Assembly (NCBI RefSeq): GCF_009928445.1
Contig: NZ_JAABNO010000005.1
Coordinates: forward strand, 186,001 to 250,000
DNA from: Clostridium sp. C8-1-8
GTDB lineage: Bacteria; Bacillota; Clostridia; Clostridiales; Clostridiaceae
DNA length: 64,000 nt
Reading direction: 5' to 3'
A model generated the notes under the pieces. That model saw nothing but the letters and a program-made list of their open reading frames with translations, made no database searches and was not told the origin of the DNA. Every line of letters begins with the position of its first letter. Position 1 is the stretch's first letter. This document shows positions 55,711 through 64,000 of the stretch, one piece after another. The position numbers and the translations under genes are program-made.

Positions 55711-57001
55711 TTGTGAGATAAGTATCATTCCAGATATATCAAGAGCTGATGAGCCTGTTGATGTGATTATAAAGGGGCTTGCTAAAAATACTAAGGTAAC
55801 AATTCGTCTTTTTAGCAAAGATTATTATTGTATTAATACCTCAATATTTGAAGTGGCAGATGATGCAGTTTGGGAGTCATATGCAGTTTTTGAGACAGAT
55901 GAGGAAGGAAAAATAGACTTAGAAAAGTCAAAACCTATTGAAGGGACCTATAGGAACATTGATAAAATGGGACTTTTCTATTCCATGACAGTGAAAGAAA
56001 ATCATAAGCCAATAGTGCCTTCAAAATTATCTGATATTAGTGAAAACAGAAGTTATAATGTTACCTTTCAGGTAGAACTTAATGGAGAGATTATTGCTTC
56101 CAGGGTTCATAAAAGATTTTTTTGTGATGAAACAATAATAAGTGAAGATGTAGAAGATGAAAAATTTATGGGAAGATATTTTACTTCAAAGGATAGTATT
56201 CCTAAGAAAACAGTAATTGTTGTAAGTGGCAGTGACGGAAGAATTGAAAAAGCTCAAGCAATAGCTGAACTTTTTGCAATACGTGGCTACTCTGCTTTGG
56301 CTGTATGCTACTTTGGTCTTGATGGCGTCAAAGAAAACCTAAGCTGCATCGAACTTGAAGGTATTGAAAATGCAATAGAATGGCTAAAAAAGCAATCTAC
56401 TGTGGATAAAAATAAAATTGCTATTTATGGAAGATCTAAAGGCGGAGAAATGGTACTTCAAGCTGCTTCAATGTTCAAAGATATTAGTTGTGTAATAGCA
56501 AATACTCCTAGTTGCTATGTATATGAGGGTATGAAAACTAATAGTTTTCCTTCTAAACATTCTTCCTGGATGTATAAAGGTAAAGAATTACCTTATATAA
56601 AATTTAAGTTTTCCACTTTTCTTAATACAGGAATTAGAATGTTACTAGGTAAAAAAGACGCCATATCTTGGATGTATAAAAAACTACTTGAAGATGTTAT
56701 TAATTCAGAAGCTGCAATTCCACTTGAAAAGATAAATGGACCTATCCTACTAGCTTCTTCTTCTAAAGATGCAATATGGCCTTCAAAAACCCATTGTGAC
56801 ACAGCTGTAGAATTACTAAAAAATGCAAGTTTCAAATACGAAGTCAAGCATATCACCTATGAACATTCAGGGCATATGCTAACAATAGCCTATCAATCAA
56901 TATATCCATCAGATAAATATCCAGAAGATGTAGATAGTTGGGGTAAAGCTAATGCCAACTGCTGGAAGGAAACGGTGGATTTTTTGGACAAGTGGTCATA
57001 A
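55700..57001 (+). CDS. Acyl-CoA thioesterase/BAAT family hydrolase
   Basis: 433 residues with the two domains of the acyl-CoA thioesterase/bile acid-CoA:amino acid N-acyltransferase family: an N-terminal beta-sandwich (about 1-135) and a C-terminal alpha/beta-hydrolase with nucleophile Ser in YGRSKGGEM, Asp in LASSSKDAIWP and His in YEHSGHML. A Ser rather than Cys nucleophile points to thioesterase activity. AGAAGGAGATAATATTA precedes the ATG. Co-transcribed with the upstream MarR gene; substrate unknown. Confidence 0.88.
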   Translation: MTNNCEISIIPDISRADEPVDVIIKGLAKNTKVTIRLFSKDYYCINTSIFEVADDAVWESYAVFETDEEGKIDLEKSKPIEGTYRNIDKMGLFYSMTVKENHKPIVPSKLSDISENRSYNVTFQVELNGEIIASRVHKRFFCDETIISEDVEDEKFMGRYFTSKDSIPKKTVIVVSGSDGRIEKAQAIAELFAIRGYSALAVCYFGLDGVKENLSCIELEGIENAIEWLKKQSTVDKNKIAIYGRSKGGEMVLQAASMFKDISCVIANTPSCYVYEGMKTNSFPSKHSSWMYKGKELPYIKFKFSTFLNTGIRMLLGKKDAISWMYKKLLEDVINSEAAIPLEKINGPILLASSSKDAIWPSKTHCDTAVELLKNASFKYEVKHITYEHSGHMLTIAYQSIYPSDKYPEDVDSWGKANANCWKETVDFLDKWS

Positions 57002-57168
57002 TTAATCTTCTTTCTCCTTTTACCCAACTGATTAAAATGTGAAATCTTTTGTATCTATTTCCTATGTGTTGAGTGGATTTGTGGGATTATTATGTTTCTG
57101 ACAATAAAACTTTTTTTCATTATACTTTATGGAAAACTTAGCTTTAATATAGGATTACTACCAATAAA

Positions 57169-57205
57169 AAATTGGCTAAAGTCAATTCCTTTAGCTAATT
57201 TTTGA
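57169..57205. terminator. Terminator after the thioesterase gene
   Basis: AAAAATT and GCTAAAG pair with CTTTAGC and AATTTTT across a 7-base loop, with T-run. Confidence 0.75.
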
Positions 57206-57207
57206 TT

Positions 57208-57460
57208 CTATATGCCTTTTTCATCTACATAGGTAAGATTTGTCCAACTATTTTTTATTTTTGTTAAAGTCCCTTTATCACTATTATCTGGTTTTTATAG
57301 CAAAGTAAAGATATCTCCAAGTATAGATTATTAAAAAACAACATCATCTTTACTCATAACATATAATTTTCCTGTATATTTCATTGTTTTTTATAACCGC
57401 TTTGTCTGGCCCTGCTTTATTACATTTATATGGGTATATTCCTTTTTCACAATATTGAAG
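57208..57460 (-). pseudogene. Decayed coding remnant, family unknown
   Basis: The 466-base gap is not random sequence. Minus-strand pieces read like protein but in shifted frames: PYKCNKAGPDKAVIK with stop at 57350-57352, an overlapping GKLYVMSKDDVVF piece in another frame, and TLTKIKNSWTNLTYVDEKGI ending in a stop at 57208-57210. Together they look like the 3' part of a gene broken by frameshifts. I cannot name the family. Confidence 0.4.
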
Positions 57461-57467
57461 TGATGTG

Positions 57468-58874
57468 TTATTCTACTATGCTACTAACCGGAAAATGAAT
57501 ATCAACTTCTAACTCATCATCCTTCTCGCCAAGGTTAGAATAAAATATTTCAAAGGAGGGGAACATATCCATTTCATAATTGTTTGCTTTTAAATCATAC
57601 ATAAAAACTTGATTTAGACTCTTTTGATAATCTTCCATGTTACCAATATGCTTGTAAAATATATAATCATGTTCTGGCAGAGTAAAACTTATCATATTCT
57701 CAGGAATATTTTCAAGGCTTGATACTTGTACTGCAAAAACAAAAGAAAATATGGATTCAGGAACTATGTTTTTTCCTAAGGAATCTATGCCTGAAAATTG
57801 ATATACTTTATCAGCATTGACTACATTAGGTATCTCAGCTATCATATTAATAAATTCTCTAATACACTTAGGAAAGTCTTTCTTATTAATGTATTTTGTA
57901 AGGTGAATTCCAACAAAATTCATAGTTTCCTTATGAACTATAGTTAAAGGCATAGCTGGTTCAGCACTTAAAAATTCTTCTTCAAACTTCCTTTGAAGTT
58001 CTTCCTCACGGATTAATTGAGCTTCTTTTCTTTTTTTATATTTTGAGCTTAAGATGGATAAGCTCTCATCCACAGCTTCTAAGGTCTTTCCAATAATCTC
58101 AATGTTTCCCTCTGGCATAATATAGGAACATAATCTTTCAAAATGTTTTTGCTCCTCCTCGGACATATCAAAAATCATCATATCCATAAAATTAATACCT
58201 TTATAATCAGAAGAAAGCTTATCATTTTTAAGATTTTCTGTTATTCTGCTCTCTATCGTCTGCCACTGTTCCTCATCAGTGTCGATACTTGCTTTCAGTT
58301 CCTCAGGAATCACTAGATTTGGAGCATTATCCAAAGCTTTGACTAAATCCAACCAGGCTGATTCCTTTTCTTTGCTGTCTAAAGGTTCTGTTAGGAATAT
58401 ACTGAAGAAAAAGGATAGTACTTTGCCATAAAATCCTGGAAAGATTCTCTCTATCTCAGCAATCATAAAGCCTTCACGTTCTTTTTGACTCATCTCAAGA
58501 GCTTTACTCAATATATTCATTTGATCTGTAATTTTTTTAAGGTCAGTTTTATCTTCATTCAAGCTATTAACACAAGAGGACAAAACAGTTTCACACTTTT
58601 TCATATCATCAATTTGTTTAGCGAGCTTTGCAGTGTATTCCACCATAACCTTCATAAGTGCTTCAGGACTTTTTAAGGCAGCTTTAATTTCTTTGACTGA
58701 AAGCCCGAAACGTCTTAAAGTTGCTATTTGCATTAATAACTCCACATCTTTCTTAGAGTAATCTCTATAGCTGTTTTCCTGTGATACTGATGGCTTAATT
58801 AATCCGTTTTCTTCATAATAATTAATAGCTTTTTTGGTAAGTCCTGTTACAGACATAACTTCACTTATTTTCAT
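57468..58874 (-). CDS. MerR family regulator with long C-terminal GyrI-like effector domain
   Basis: 468 residues, far longer than simple MerR proteins. N-terminal winged helix (ISEVMSVTGLTKKAINYYEENGLI), coiled coil (about 75-130), a helical middle part (about 135-290) and a GyrI/AraC-effector-like domain at the C-terminus (about 310-460; PSFEIFYSNLGE, VDIHFPV) that in BmrR-like proteins binds drugs. AAGAGGTTTAT precedes the ATG. Last gene of the ABC exporter operon, 20 bases after the permease, and the operon promoter has MerR geometry, so it is the likely activator. Confidence 0.88.
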   Translation of the reverse strand: MKISEVMSVTGLTKKAINYYEENGLIKPSVSQENSYRDYSKKDVELLMQIATLRRFGLSVKEIKAALKSPEALMKVMVEYTAKLAKQIDDMKKCETVLSSCVNSLNEDKTDLKKITDQMNILSKALEMSQKEREGFMIAEIERIFPGFYGKVLSFFFSIFLTEPLDSKEKESAWLDLVKALDNAPNLVIPEELKASIDTDEEQWQTIESRITENLKNDKLSSDYKGINFMDMMIFDMSEEEQKHFERLCSYIMPEGNIEIIGKTLEAVDESLSILSSKYKKRKEAQLIREEELQRKFEEEFLSAEPAMPLTIVHKETMNFVGIHLTKYINKKDFPKCIREFINMIAEIPNVVNADKVYQFSGIDSLGKNIVPESIFSFVFAVQVSSLENIPENMISFTLPEHDYIFYKHIGNMEDYQKSLNQVFMYDLKANNYEMDMFPSFEIFYSNLGEKDDELEVDIHFPVSSIVE

Positions 58875-58894
58875 ATAAACCTCTTTTCAGATTA

Positions 58895-60514
58895 CTATCT
58901 AAGTTCAATTTTACTAAATAAATAGTCACTTAAAAATATTATTATCATAATAATCACAATAGAAATTATAGCAAACATTAATAATGACAACATTACATTT
59001 TTCAAATATATTGCAATTATTGCCGCTGTAGCTGCTGCAGGTGCAACCATAATATAAGCTACTAAAGCCGAAATCATCGAATTCTTTCCATTGTCATTTG
59101 GAGGAGTAATCAAAACAGTAATTACAACACTAAAATAGCATATAACTATTGAAGCAACTGCAATAAGCCATAAAAGCAATACTTGTAAAACCGAGGTTTT
59201 AGTAAATAACATAAGAGGAAGCAGCATCAGGGTATCAGTTTTAACACTATTTACTATCTGCTTAGTATGTAGTGCTAAAAGTTTCTCAGCAGCACTTCCT
59301 GGCAAGAGAAATAGGTACTGTTTCTTAAGCTCATATTTAAGAGGAGATGATATTTGTGCTGATGTAACAGCTCCTTGTAAAAATATCAATATGAATATTG
59401 GATAAAAACTGTTAAATTCCTTTGTCCTTAATACATAGCACAGAGCCACTGATGCAATTAAAGCAATTACGTATCCAAACACACTGCCTTTTTTAGCTGT
59501 TCTCTTGTTTATTATAGAACTCTTCCAAATAAAGGCCCATGGTCCTGTAAGTTCTTTTGTATTAAAAACTTCAACAGGCTTATTTTTCTTTGTATCTTCT
59601 AGGCTATCCACTATATCATAAATGTTAGTTGAAGGTGTATTTTCGATTTTTTCATGATAGTTTACAGACTCACCAGCTTCTTCATAATATTCATCGGCAA
59701 AGTAGATTGCACATAGCAACATTGCCGCTGTAACAATAACTAATCCAATGGCTTGCATTATAGGCGCCTTATTAGGTATAAAAGGAGCTATTAGTAAATC
59801 CCTTAGCCAGCCTGCAATAGGAATGTCCGAAAAGAATCTTCCATTTAAGGTGTTTACTAAAGTATCTAGTATATTTTTGCTGCCTGCAACGCTATAAAGT
59901 AGGCAGACGATTATTACACCTGTAAAACCATATACACAGTATTTAATAAGCTTACCTAAGTTAAATCTATTAGACAGCGTGTAGGTAAGAAATATTAAAG
60001 CATTTCGCAGTAAAGGAAATATTAATACTGCTATGATAACATATATCAGCTTAGATATATGAATATCAGATACCTTTGATATAGCCATAGCCATAACTAC
60101 AATTAACAAAACTGAACTAACTAAGCCTTTTATGCATTTTCTTATTATGGTAAAGCCATAAATTGTTTTTGGGCTTATTGGTGATGGAAACAAATAATTC
60201 ACATCAGCAGAAGTAAACTGCGAAGGATCATATTTTGTCACAGAATTTTTGATTGTCAGTATTAATAATAAAAGTAATATTGCCATTGCTATAGCAGCTA
60301 ACAAATTGGGCTTTATCATTGCTTTCAGTATATTTGCTGCGCCTCCACCCTTTCTTGTGTATATTAAAAGGAGGATTATAAAAGGGAAAAGAAAGGAGCC
60401 TATAGTTTTCATTGCAGTGTATGGATGCTTTAAAGCTTCGATAAAATTATTCTTATATTGAACTGTCTCCATATATGCTAAAGTAATTAAATCTCTAATT
60501 GAACTATCTTTCAT
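58895..60514 (-). CDS. ABC exporter permease (putative ABC_export family)
   Basis: 539-residue integral membrane protein with about a dozen hydrophobic segments, matching the large single-chain permeases of the putative ABC exporter family in Firmicutes. A charged cytoplasmic stretch at about 275-330 divides two halves. GGGGTGACTGAAG precedes the ATG, and the start overlaps the ATPase gene by 11 bases. Substrate unknown; the linked drug-sensor-like MerR protein suggests a role in toxic compound or peptide export (inference). Confidence 0.8.
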   Translation of the reverse strand: MKDSSIRDLITLAYMETVQYKNNFIEALKHPYTAMKTIGSFLFPFIILLLIYTRKGGGAANILKAMIKPNLLAAIAMAILLLLLILTIKNSVTKYDPSQFTSADVNYLFPSPISPKTIYGFTIIRKCIKGLVSSVLLIVVMAMAISKVSDIHISKLIYVIIAVLIFPLLRNALIFLTYTLSNRFNLGKLIKYCVYGFTGVIIVCLLYSVAGSKNILDTLVNTLNGRFFSDIPIAGWLRDLLIAPFIPNKAPIMQAIGLVIVTAAMLLCAIYFADEYYEEAGESVNYHEKIENTPSTNIYDIVDSLEDTKKNKPVEVFNTKELTGPWAFIWKSSIINKRTAKKGSVFGYVIALIASVALCYVLRTKEFNSFYPIFILIFLQGAVTSAQISSPLKYELKKQYLFLLPGSAAEKLLALHTKQIVNSVKTDTLMLLPLMLFTKTSVLQVLLLWLIAVASIVICYFSVVITVLITPPNDNGKNSMISALVAYIMVAPAAATAAIIAIYLKNVMLSLLMFAIISIVIIMIIIFLSDYLFSKIELR

Positions 60515-61238
60515 CTTCAGTCACCCCTAAGAATATATCTTCAAGAGAAGTATCCTTAGAAACTTTCATTTTATTTCTAAGTTCTTCTATGCTCCCTTCA
60601 GCAAGCACTTTTCCTTTTTTCATAACAATAATCCTATCACATAAATTTTCAGCCGTATCTAGCATATGAGTACTTATTAGAAGGGTTTTACCTTCATCTT
60701 TTAAGGTTCTAAATGCATCCTTTAATTCTCTTACAGCCTTTGGATCAAGCCCTATAAGAGGCTCATCTATAAAGAAAATCTCTGGATTATGAATTAAGGC
60801 ACAGCATATAGAAAGCTTCTGTTTCATTCCCTTTGAAAGATTTTTACCAAGCTCGTCTTTCTTATCCAATATATCGAATTTAGCTAATATTTTTTCTCCT
60901 CTATCACTCCAGTTACTGATTTTATATACAAGAGCCATAAACTTTAGATGCTCCCATACTGTAAGCATTGGATATATGTCAGGTGTTTCAGGAATATAAG
61001 CTAATTTATTTTTTACTTCCTTAGACTTGTTGTCTGATCCATTTATAACAATAGCTCCACTATTTTTTCTAAGCAGCCCTAAAATACACTTAATAGTTGT
61101 AGTTTTACCAGCCCCATTAGGTCCAGTTAGAGCAACAATCTCTCCTTTATTTAGAGAAAAGCTTATGCCATCAACGGCATTAGTTTTTTTATAGCATTTT
61201 TTTAAATTGGTTACTTGTAATATTTTTTCTTCCATCAT
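60504..61238 (-). CDS. ABC transporter ATP-binding protein
   Basis: About 244 residues. Walker A GPNGAGKTT, signature LSKGMKQKLSICCAL, Walker B IFFIDEPLIGLD and switch His in LISTHMLD; DrrA/CcmA-like subfamily. AGGAG six bases before the ATG at 61238 decides the start over an ATG two codons upstream. First gene of the ABC-permease-MerR operon, downstream of a promoter with MerR spacing. Confidence 0.93.
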   Translation of the reverse strand: MMEEKILQVTNLKKCYKKTNAVDGISFSLNKGEIVALTGPNGAGKTTTIKCILGLLRKNSGAIVINGSDNKSKEVKNKLAYIPETPDIYPMLTVWEHLKFMALVYKISNWSDRGEKILAKFDILDKKDELGKNLSKGMKQKLSICCALIHNPEIFFIDEPLIGLDPKAVRELKDAFRTLKDEGKTLLISTHMLDTAENLCDRIIVMKKGKVLAEGSIEELRNKMKVSKDTSLEDIFLGVTEDER

Positions 61239-61267
61239 TAACATCTCCTACTGTATTGGTTGATAAA

Positions 61268-61298
61268 ATTCTAACGCGGTCCCTTGGGGAACAGTCAA
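61268..61298 (-). promoter_or_regulatory. MerR-type promoter of the ABC exporter operon
   Basis: -35 TTGACT (61298-61293) and -10 TAGAAT (61273-61268) on the minus strand are 19 bases apart. The spacer carries the GC-rich dyad GTTCCC-CAA-GGGACC. The layout recalls BmrR/TipA-class promoters. The operon encodes its own MerR protein with a drug-sensor-like domain. Confidence 0.82.
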
Positions 61299-61382
61299 TA
61301 GGAGAATTTTAAATTTCTTAAGGATTTTTCTTTTTAATGTAAAAGTTAAGTTGACCTGTTGTAAAATGAAACTGACACAAAG

Positions 61383-61607
61383 GTGTACTTTACTCATCCA
61401 TATTCAACTTTTGTAAAATGTACTAATGAGGGTCATAACGGTCTGATACATCGTTTTATTCCAAAGGGTAGCCGTATTTCAAACTATACTACTAGTGATA
61501 TTGCTTTCATAGAAGAGTGGATGAATACTATTCCTAGGAGAATACTTGACTTTCAAACTCCTGAAGATTTATTTGAGGCTCAACTAGATGAAATTTATGC
61601 AACCTAA
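61383..61607 (+). mobile_element. IS30-family transposase C-terminal fragment
   Basis: About 74 residues matching the C-terminus of IS30 transposases: YFTHPYSTFVKCTNEGHNGL, RFIPKGSRISNY and TPEDLFEAQLDEIY. It starts abruptly without an N-terminal part and lies between the ABC operon and the reverse transcriptase gene. No terminal repeats were identified. Inactive. Confidence 0.87.
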
Positions 61608-61667
61608 GTAAATACAAGTTTTTAGCTCATAAATAGAAATTAGTTCAATTTATTATTGCAATTTGTC

Positions 61668-61716
61668 TAAATAAAAAGTGCTATAACTCTGAATGGATAA
61701 TCACCCTATAGTTATA
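61668..61716 (-). terminator. Probable terminator of the reverse transcriptase gene
   Basis: On the minus strand TATAACT pairs with AGTTATA across a 21-base loop and is followed by GCACTTTTTATTT. A second small hairpin AACAAT-CGT-ATTGTT lies just before it (61716-61730). Found 140-200 bases after the stop codon, so a structured 3' RNA is also possible. Confidence 0.5.
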
Positions 61717-61865
61717 ACAATCGTATTGTTGTATTTTACAAAATTTATTTTTACTAATTTAATTAAAAATTCTGCCGATTCCTAACTATAAAATATTTAA
61801 ACGGATACCATTTCCAATATACTTTTAAAATTAATATTCAAGTTAAAGAGATTATACTATAAAAT

Positions 61866-63470
61866 TTAATCAATATCTTCTTCAAATACCTCTTCATATT
61901 CTTTTATTTTAAGCTCTAAGTACTCCTGAATTTCTTCTGTAGCATCTTCTATATCCCTAATTATTGAATTTCCAAGTTTTAAATTTCTCTTATAGAAATT
62001 CATATAATATGTTCTCTGTTTTGATTTTGACTTTCTAGTAGAATAATCATCATCTGATTTATTAAATGCATTTTTAGGCATCAAATACTTATTAATACTA
62101 GTATCCAAATCACTTAGCAGTTCAGGAGTATATAAAATCGTATGATAATTTTGGAACCAATACGCTTCATCAGTATTTTGTTTTAGCTCTTCAATTTCAT
62201 TCTCATCAAACTCTTTATCTTTTAAATAATATGAAATTAATATCTGATTATTCGACTTAAGAACCAAAGATTTCTCATTTTTTATTATATCATCAAACCC
62301 CATCAATTTTATAGCATAATAGAAGTATAGCTGTTCCTCATTAAAAGGCTCTTTTAGCGCTTCCTTGTATCTTATTTTAAAAAAATCTTTTACCTTTTGC
62401 TTCTCGAACCTGTCCATTTCACTAAATTTATCAATAGAATATAACATAGCCTCTGGAGAGTATTTAAATATAAAGCATAGCTGGTGGTAATCATAATTTT
62501 TAACCTGATATTCATCAAGATCTAATTCTCTAAAATATCTTGTTTTAAAAAAATTATTAATAAGGACTTTTTTTTGTTTTTCATCATTAAGATTTGAAAT
62601 TCTGTAGATTATTTGATTAATAAAATACAACTTGTAAGCAAAATCTTCACTATGATACTTTTCCTTAATCTTTTCTTCCTTAATAAGTTTCTCATTACAA
62701 TAAGCCATTATTTTTTTCCAGTATCTCTCTACCATATTATAACTATTAAAAGTTTCATAATTCCAAACTTCTTTTTTACCATCATTTCTTTCAAGTTCAT
62801 ATTTCTCTAATACATGATCAAATATTTTTATTATTTTTTCACTAGAATTCTTATTACAAAAGAAATAAAAGTCATCAGAAAAATAGGAAAATTTACATTC
62901 TATATCTGAATTATTAAGTTCTATTTCTATGTCTTTACTAATATTTTTTAAATTTAGTTCAGCAAAATATAATGATAGATAATTTCCCATCATTAAACCA
63001 TTAGTGGCTCCTAAATTCATACATGTTAAAAATCGTTCATCATGATTTTCAAAGTCTAATCTGTGAGTATATATTCTGCCATAATACTCCTTTATATCGA
63101 CTTTTATCAAATTATCATATATACATAATTTTTCAAAATCTTCTTCTAATTGTTTGTCATATTCTCCAGATTTAAAATCTCCAGTTTCAACATTTGCAGA
63201 TAAACGTTTGTGTACCTGATCCATGCATTGAACGTCATTAAAATTTGACATATCTTTATAATATTCATAAGCTCTCATAAAATTTAAAATGTTAGGCATC
63301 TTAATTGTACGATACTTATCGCCTTGCTTTCTAACTCTAAAATTAAATGGTTTAACCCAACACAGATCCCACAGTTTAAGCTCTGATACTTTATCTGGGA
63401 ACTCTAGGTTATCAATATTTAAAAAATTCTTTACTGGATTTTTAAAATTATATAAATTATTATATTTCAT
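61866..63470 (-). CDS. Abi/UG-like reverse transcriptase with helical C-terminal domain
   Basis: 534-residue RNA-directed DNA polymerase-like protein. Motifs in order: finger motif with RTIKMPN (about 54-60), motif A with Asp125 in KVDIKEYYGRIYTH, motif B GATNGLMMGNYLSLYFAELN (about 154-173), motif C YFSDD with Asp199/Asp200 (an FSDD variant of YxDD), and motif D ELERNDGKKEVW. There is no maturase, integrase or endonuclease domain. Residues about 240-534 look all-helical and highly charged, as in AbiA/AbiK/Abi-P2 and other defence-associated reverse transcriptases. AGGGGGAAACT precedes the ATG. It follows a RAMA-like gene after 83 bases. Anti-phage defence is the likely role by family. Confidence 0.82.
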   Translation of the reverse strand: MKYNNLYNFKNPVKNFLNIDNLEFPDKVSELKLWDLCWVKPFNFRVRKQGDKYRTIKMPNILNFMRAYEYYKDMSNFNDVQCMDQVHKRLSANVETGDFKSGEYDKQLEEDFEKLCIYDNLIKVDIKEYYGRIYTHRLDFENHDERFLTCMNLGATNGLMMGNYLSLYFAELNLKNISKDIEIELNNSDIECKFSYFSDDFYFFCNKNSSEKIIKIFDHVLEKYELERNDGKKEVWNYETFNSYNMVERYWKKIMAYCNEKLIKEEKIKEKYHSEDFAYKLYFINQIIYRISNLNDEKQKKVLINNFFKTRYFRELDLDEYQVKNYDYHQLCFIFKYSPEAMLYSIDKFSEMDRFEKQKVKDFFKIRYKEALKEPFNEEQLYFYYAIKLMGFDDIIKNEKSLVLKSNNQILISYYLKDKEFDENEIEELKQNTDEAYWFQNYHTILYTPELLSDLDTSINKYLMPKNAFNKSDDDYSTRKSKSKQRTYYMNFYKRNLKLGNSIIRDIEDATEEIQEYLELKIKEYEEVFEEDID

Positions 63471-63502
63471 AGTTTCCCCCTACTTCTTATTAAGGTATAT
63501 AT

Positions 63503-63550
63503 AAAAACAAGGATACCTGTGTGATTTTCCACATAGTGCCCTTGTTTTTT
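63503..63550. terminator. Hairpin between RAMA-like gene and reverse transcriptase
   Basis: AACAAGG/CCTTGTT stem with an inner stem CTATGTG/CACACAG (one mismatch). T-runs flank both sides. It directly follows the stop of the RAMA-like gene and leaves only about 33 bases to the next start codon, too little for a full promoter. Confidence 0.65.
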
Positions 63551-63553
63551 TCT

Positions 63554-64000
63554 TTACTCTGTTTCATTTTCAGCAGATAGTAATTTTTCACTTCTTATTT
63601 CATGTAAAGTCTTTTCACTACCTTTTACTAGGGTCCATTCATAAACACTTAGAGCTGACCATCCTGTAACCTTTTCTCCCCATTGGTTAAATGATAGCTT
63701 TTGACCGTTGTACTCCACATCTTTAGTATCAATAACTGTAGCTTCTGAATTATCAAAATTCTTAATTACAACAATATCTCCAGCTTTAATAATTCCCCAT
63801 TCAAATAACTTATCCATCCTTGGAAGATAAGATCTTGTAATAGGCGTGTTTCTTTTTTCTGAATACACTGGTCTTTTCTTATCACCAACTTCAACATAGA
63901 AATCTTCTAAAGCTGGTGGAGGTAATATTCTATTAATATCAATAAAATAATTATCTCCTATTTTCAACGGACTTAATTCAAAACAGCTGATATCCACATT
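63554..64000 (-). CDS. Partial gene with RAMA-like C-terminal domain (N-terminus outside the window)
   Basis: The last 148 codons of a gene entering from the right edge; the frame is open to the end, so the true start is not visible. The C-terminal part (LFEWGIIKAGDIVVIK, ATVIDTKDVEYNGQ, FNQWGEKVTGWSALSVYEW) has the layout of the RAMA domain, which is attached to restriction enzymes, methylases and DUF262/GmrSD-like proteins and thought to read DNA or substrate features. Upstream FELSPLKIGDNYFIDINRIL is not recognised. Together with the following reverse transcriptase it suggests a defence operon. Domain call is moderate. Confidence 0.55.
   Translation of the reverse strand, partial: NVDISCFELSPLKIGDNYFIDINRILPPPALEDFYVEVGDKKRPVYSEKRNTPITRSYLPRMDKLFEWGIIKAGDIVVIKNFDNSEATVIDTKDVEYNGQKLSFNQWGEKVTGWSALSVYEWTLVKGSEKTLHEIRSEKLLSAENETE

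Overview
The window is AT-rich DNA from a low-GC, anaerobic Firmicute, most probably a Clostridium in the strict sense. The evidence is strong AGGAGG-type ribosome binding sites, an HPr with the Gram-positive His15/Ser46 layout, HydG for [FeFe]-hydrogenase maturation, an S-box SAM riboswitch, a secreted GH5 cellulase with a ricin-type lectin tail, and many short operons ended by hairpin plus T-run terminators. No tRNA, rRNA or CRISPR array was seen.

Left part (1-23 kb): ptsH, an aminotransferase, a PHP phosphoesterase, small membrane and hydrolase genes, and a TetR/cardiolipin synthase pair with a clear operator. Next comes a six-gene unit of two paralogous secreted mini-proteins followed by three ABC permeases and an ATPase (7.9-12.0 kb). 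Then follow mreB, hydG with its small regulator, a probable independently transcribed structured RNA (about 16.13-16.39 kb), a secreted papain-like protease, and two tandem Cys/Met-metabolism PLP enzymes under a SAM riboswitch. A chemoreceptor closes this part.

Middle part (23-44 kb): cellulase with a divergent AraC regulator, rifampin phosphotransferase (rph), a divergent DXS-like enzyme, and a MerR-controlled cupin/carboxymuconolactone decarboxylase pair. Further on are a QueG-like Fe-S protein with a divergent LysR, a second chemoreceptor, a MarR regulator whose operator also sits in front of a NifU-like gene, a nitroreductase, an acetyltransferase fused to a helical domain with a divergent AraC, and an aminoglycoside-phosphotransferase-like kinase.

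Right part (44-64 kb) is more accessory. It holds a two-component system with a MacB/FtsX-type ABC transporter, an SDR, a cytochrome b5-like membrane protein, TagA-type glycosyltransferase and heparinase II/III genes. These are followed by a scarred stretch with a fragment of a MerR-type gene, an IS110 transposase fragment, a MarR/thioesterase pair, a decayed coding remnant, an ABC exporter operon that carries its own MerR gene and MerR-type promoter, and an IS30 fragment. The window ends with an Abi/UG-like reverse transcriptase (FSDD active site) downstream of a truncated gene with a RAMA-like domain, which looks like an anti-phage defence locus continuing past the right edge.

The strongest candidates for an undescribed system are the reverse transcriptase/RAMA-like pair, the two exported mini-proteins with their ABC module, and the unassigned structured RNA.
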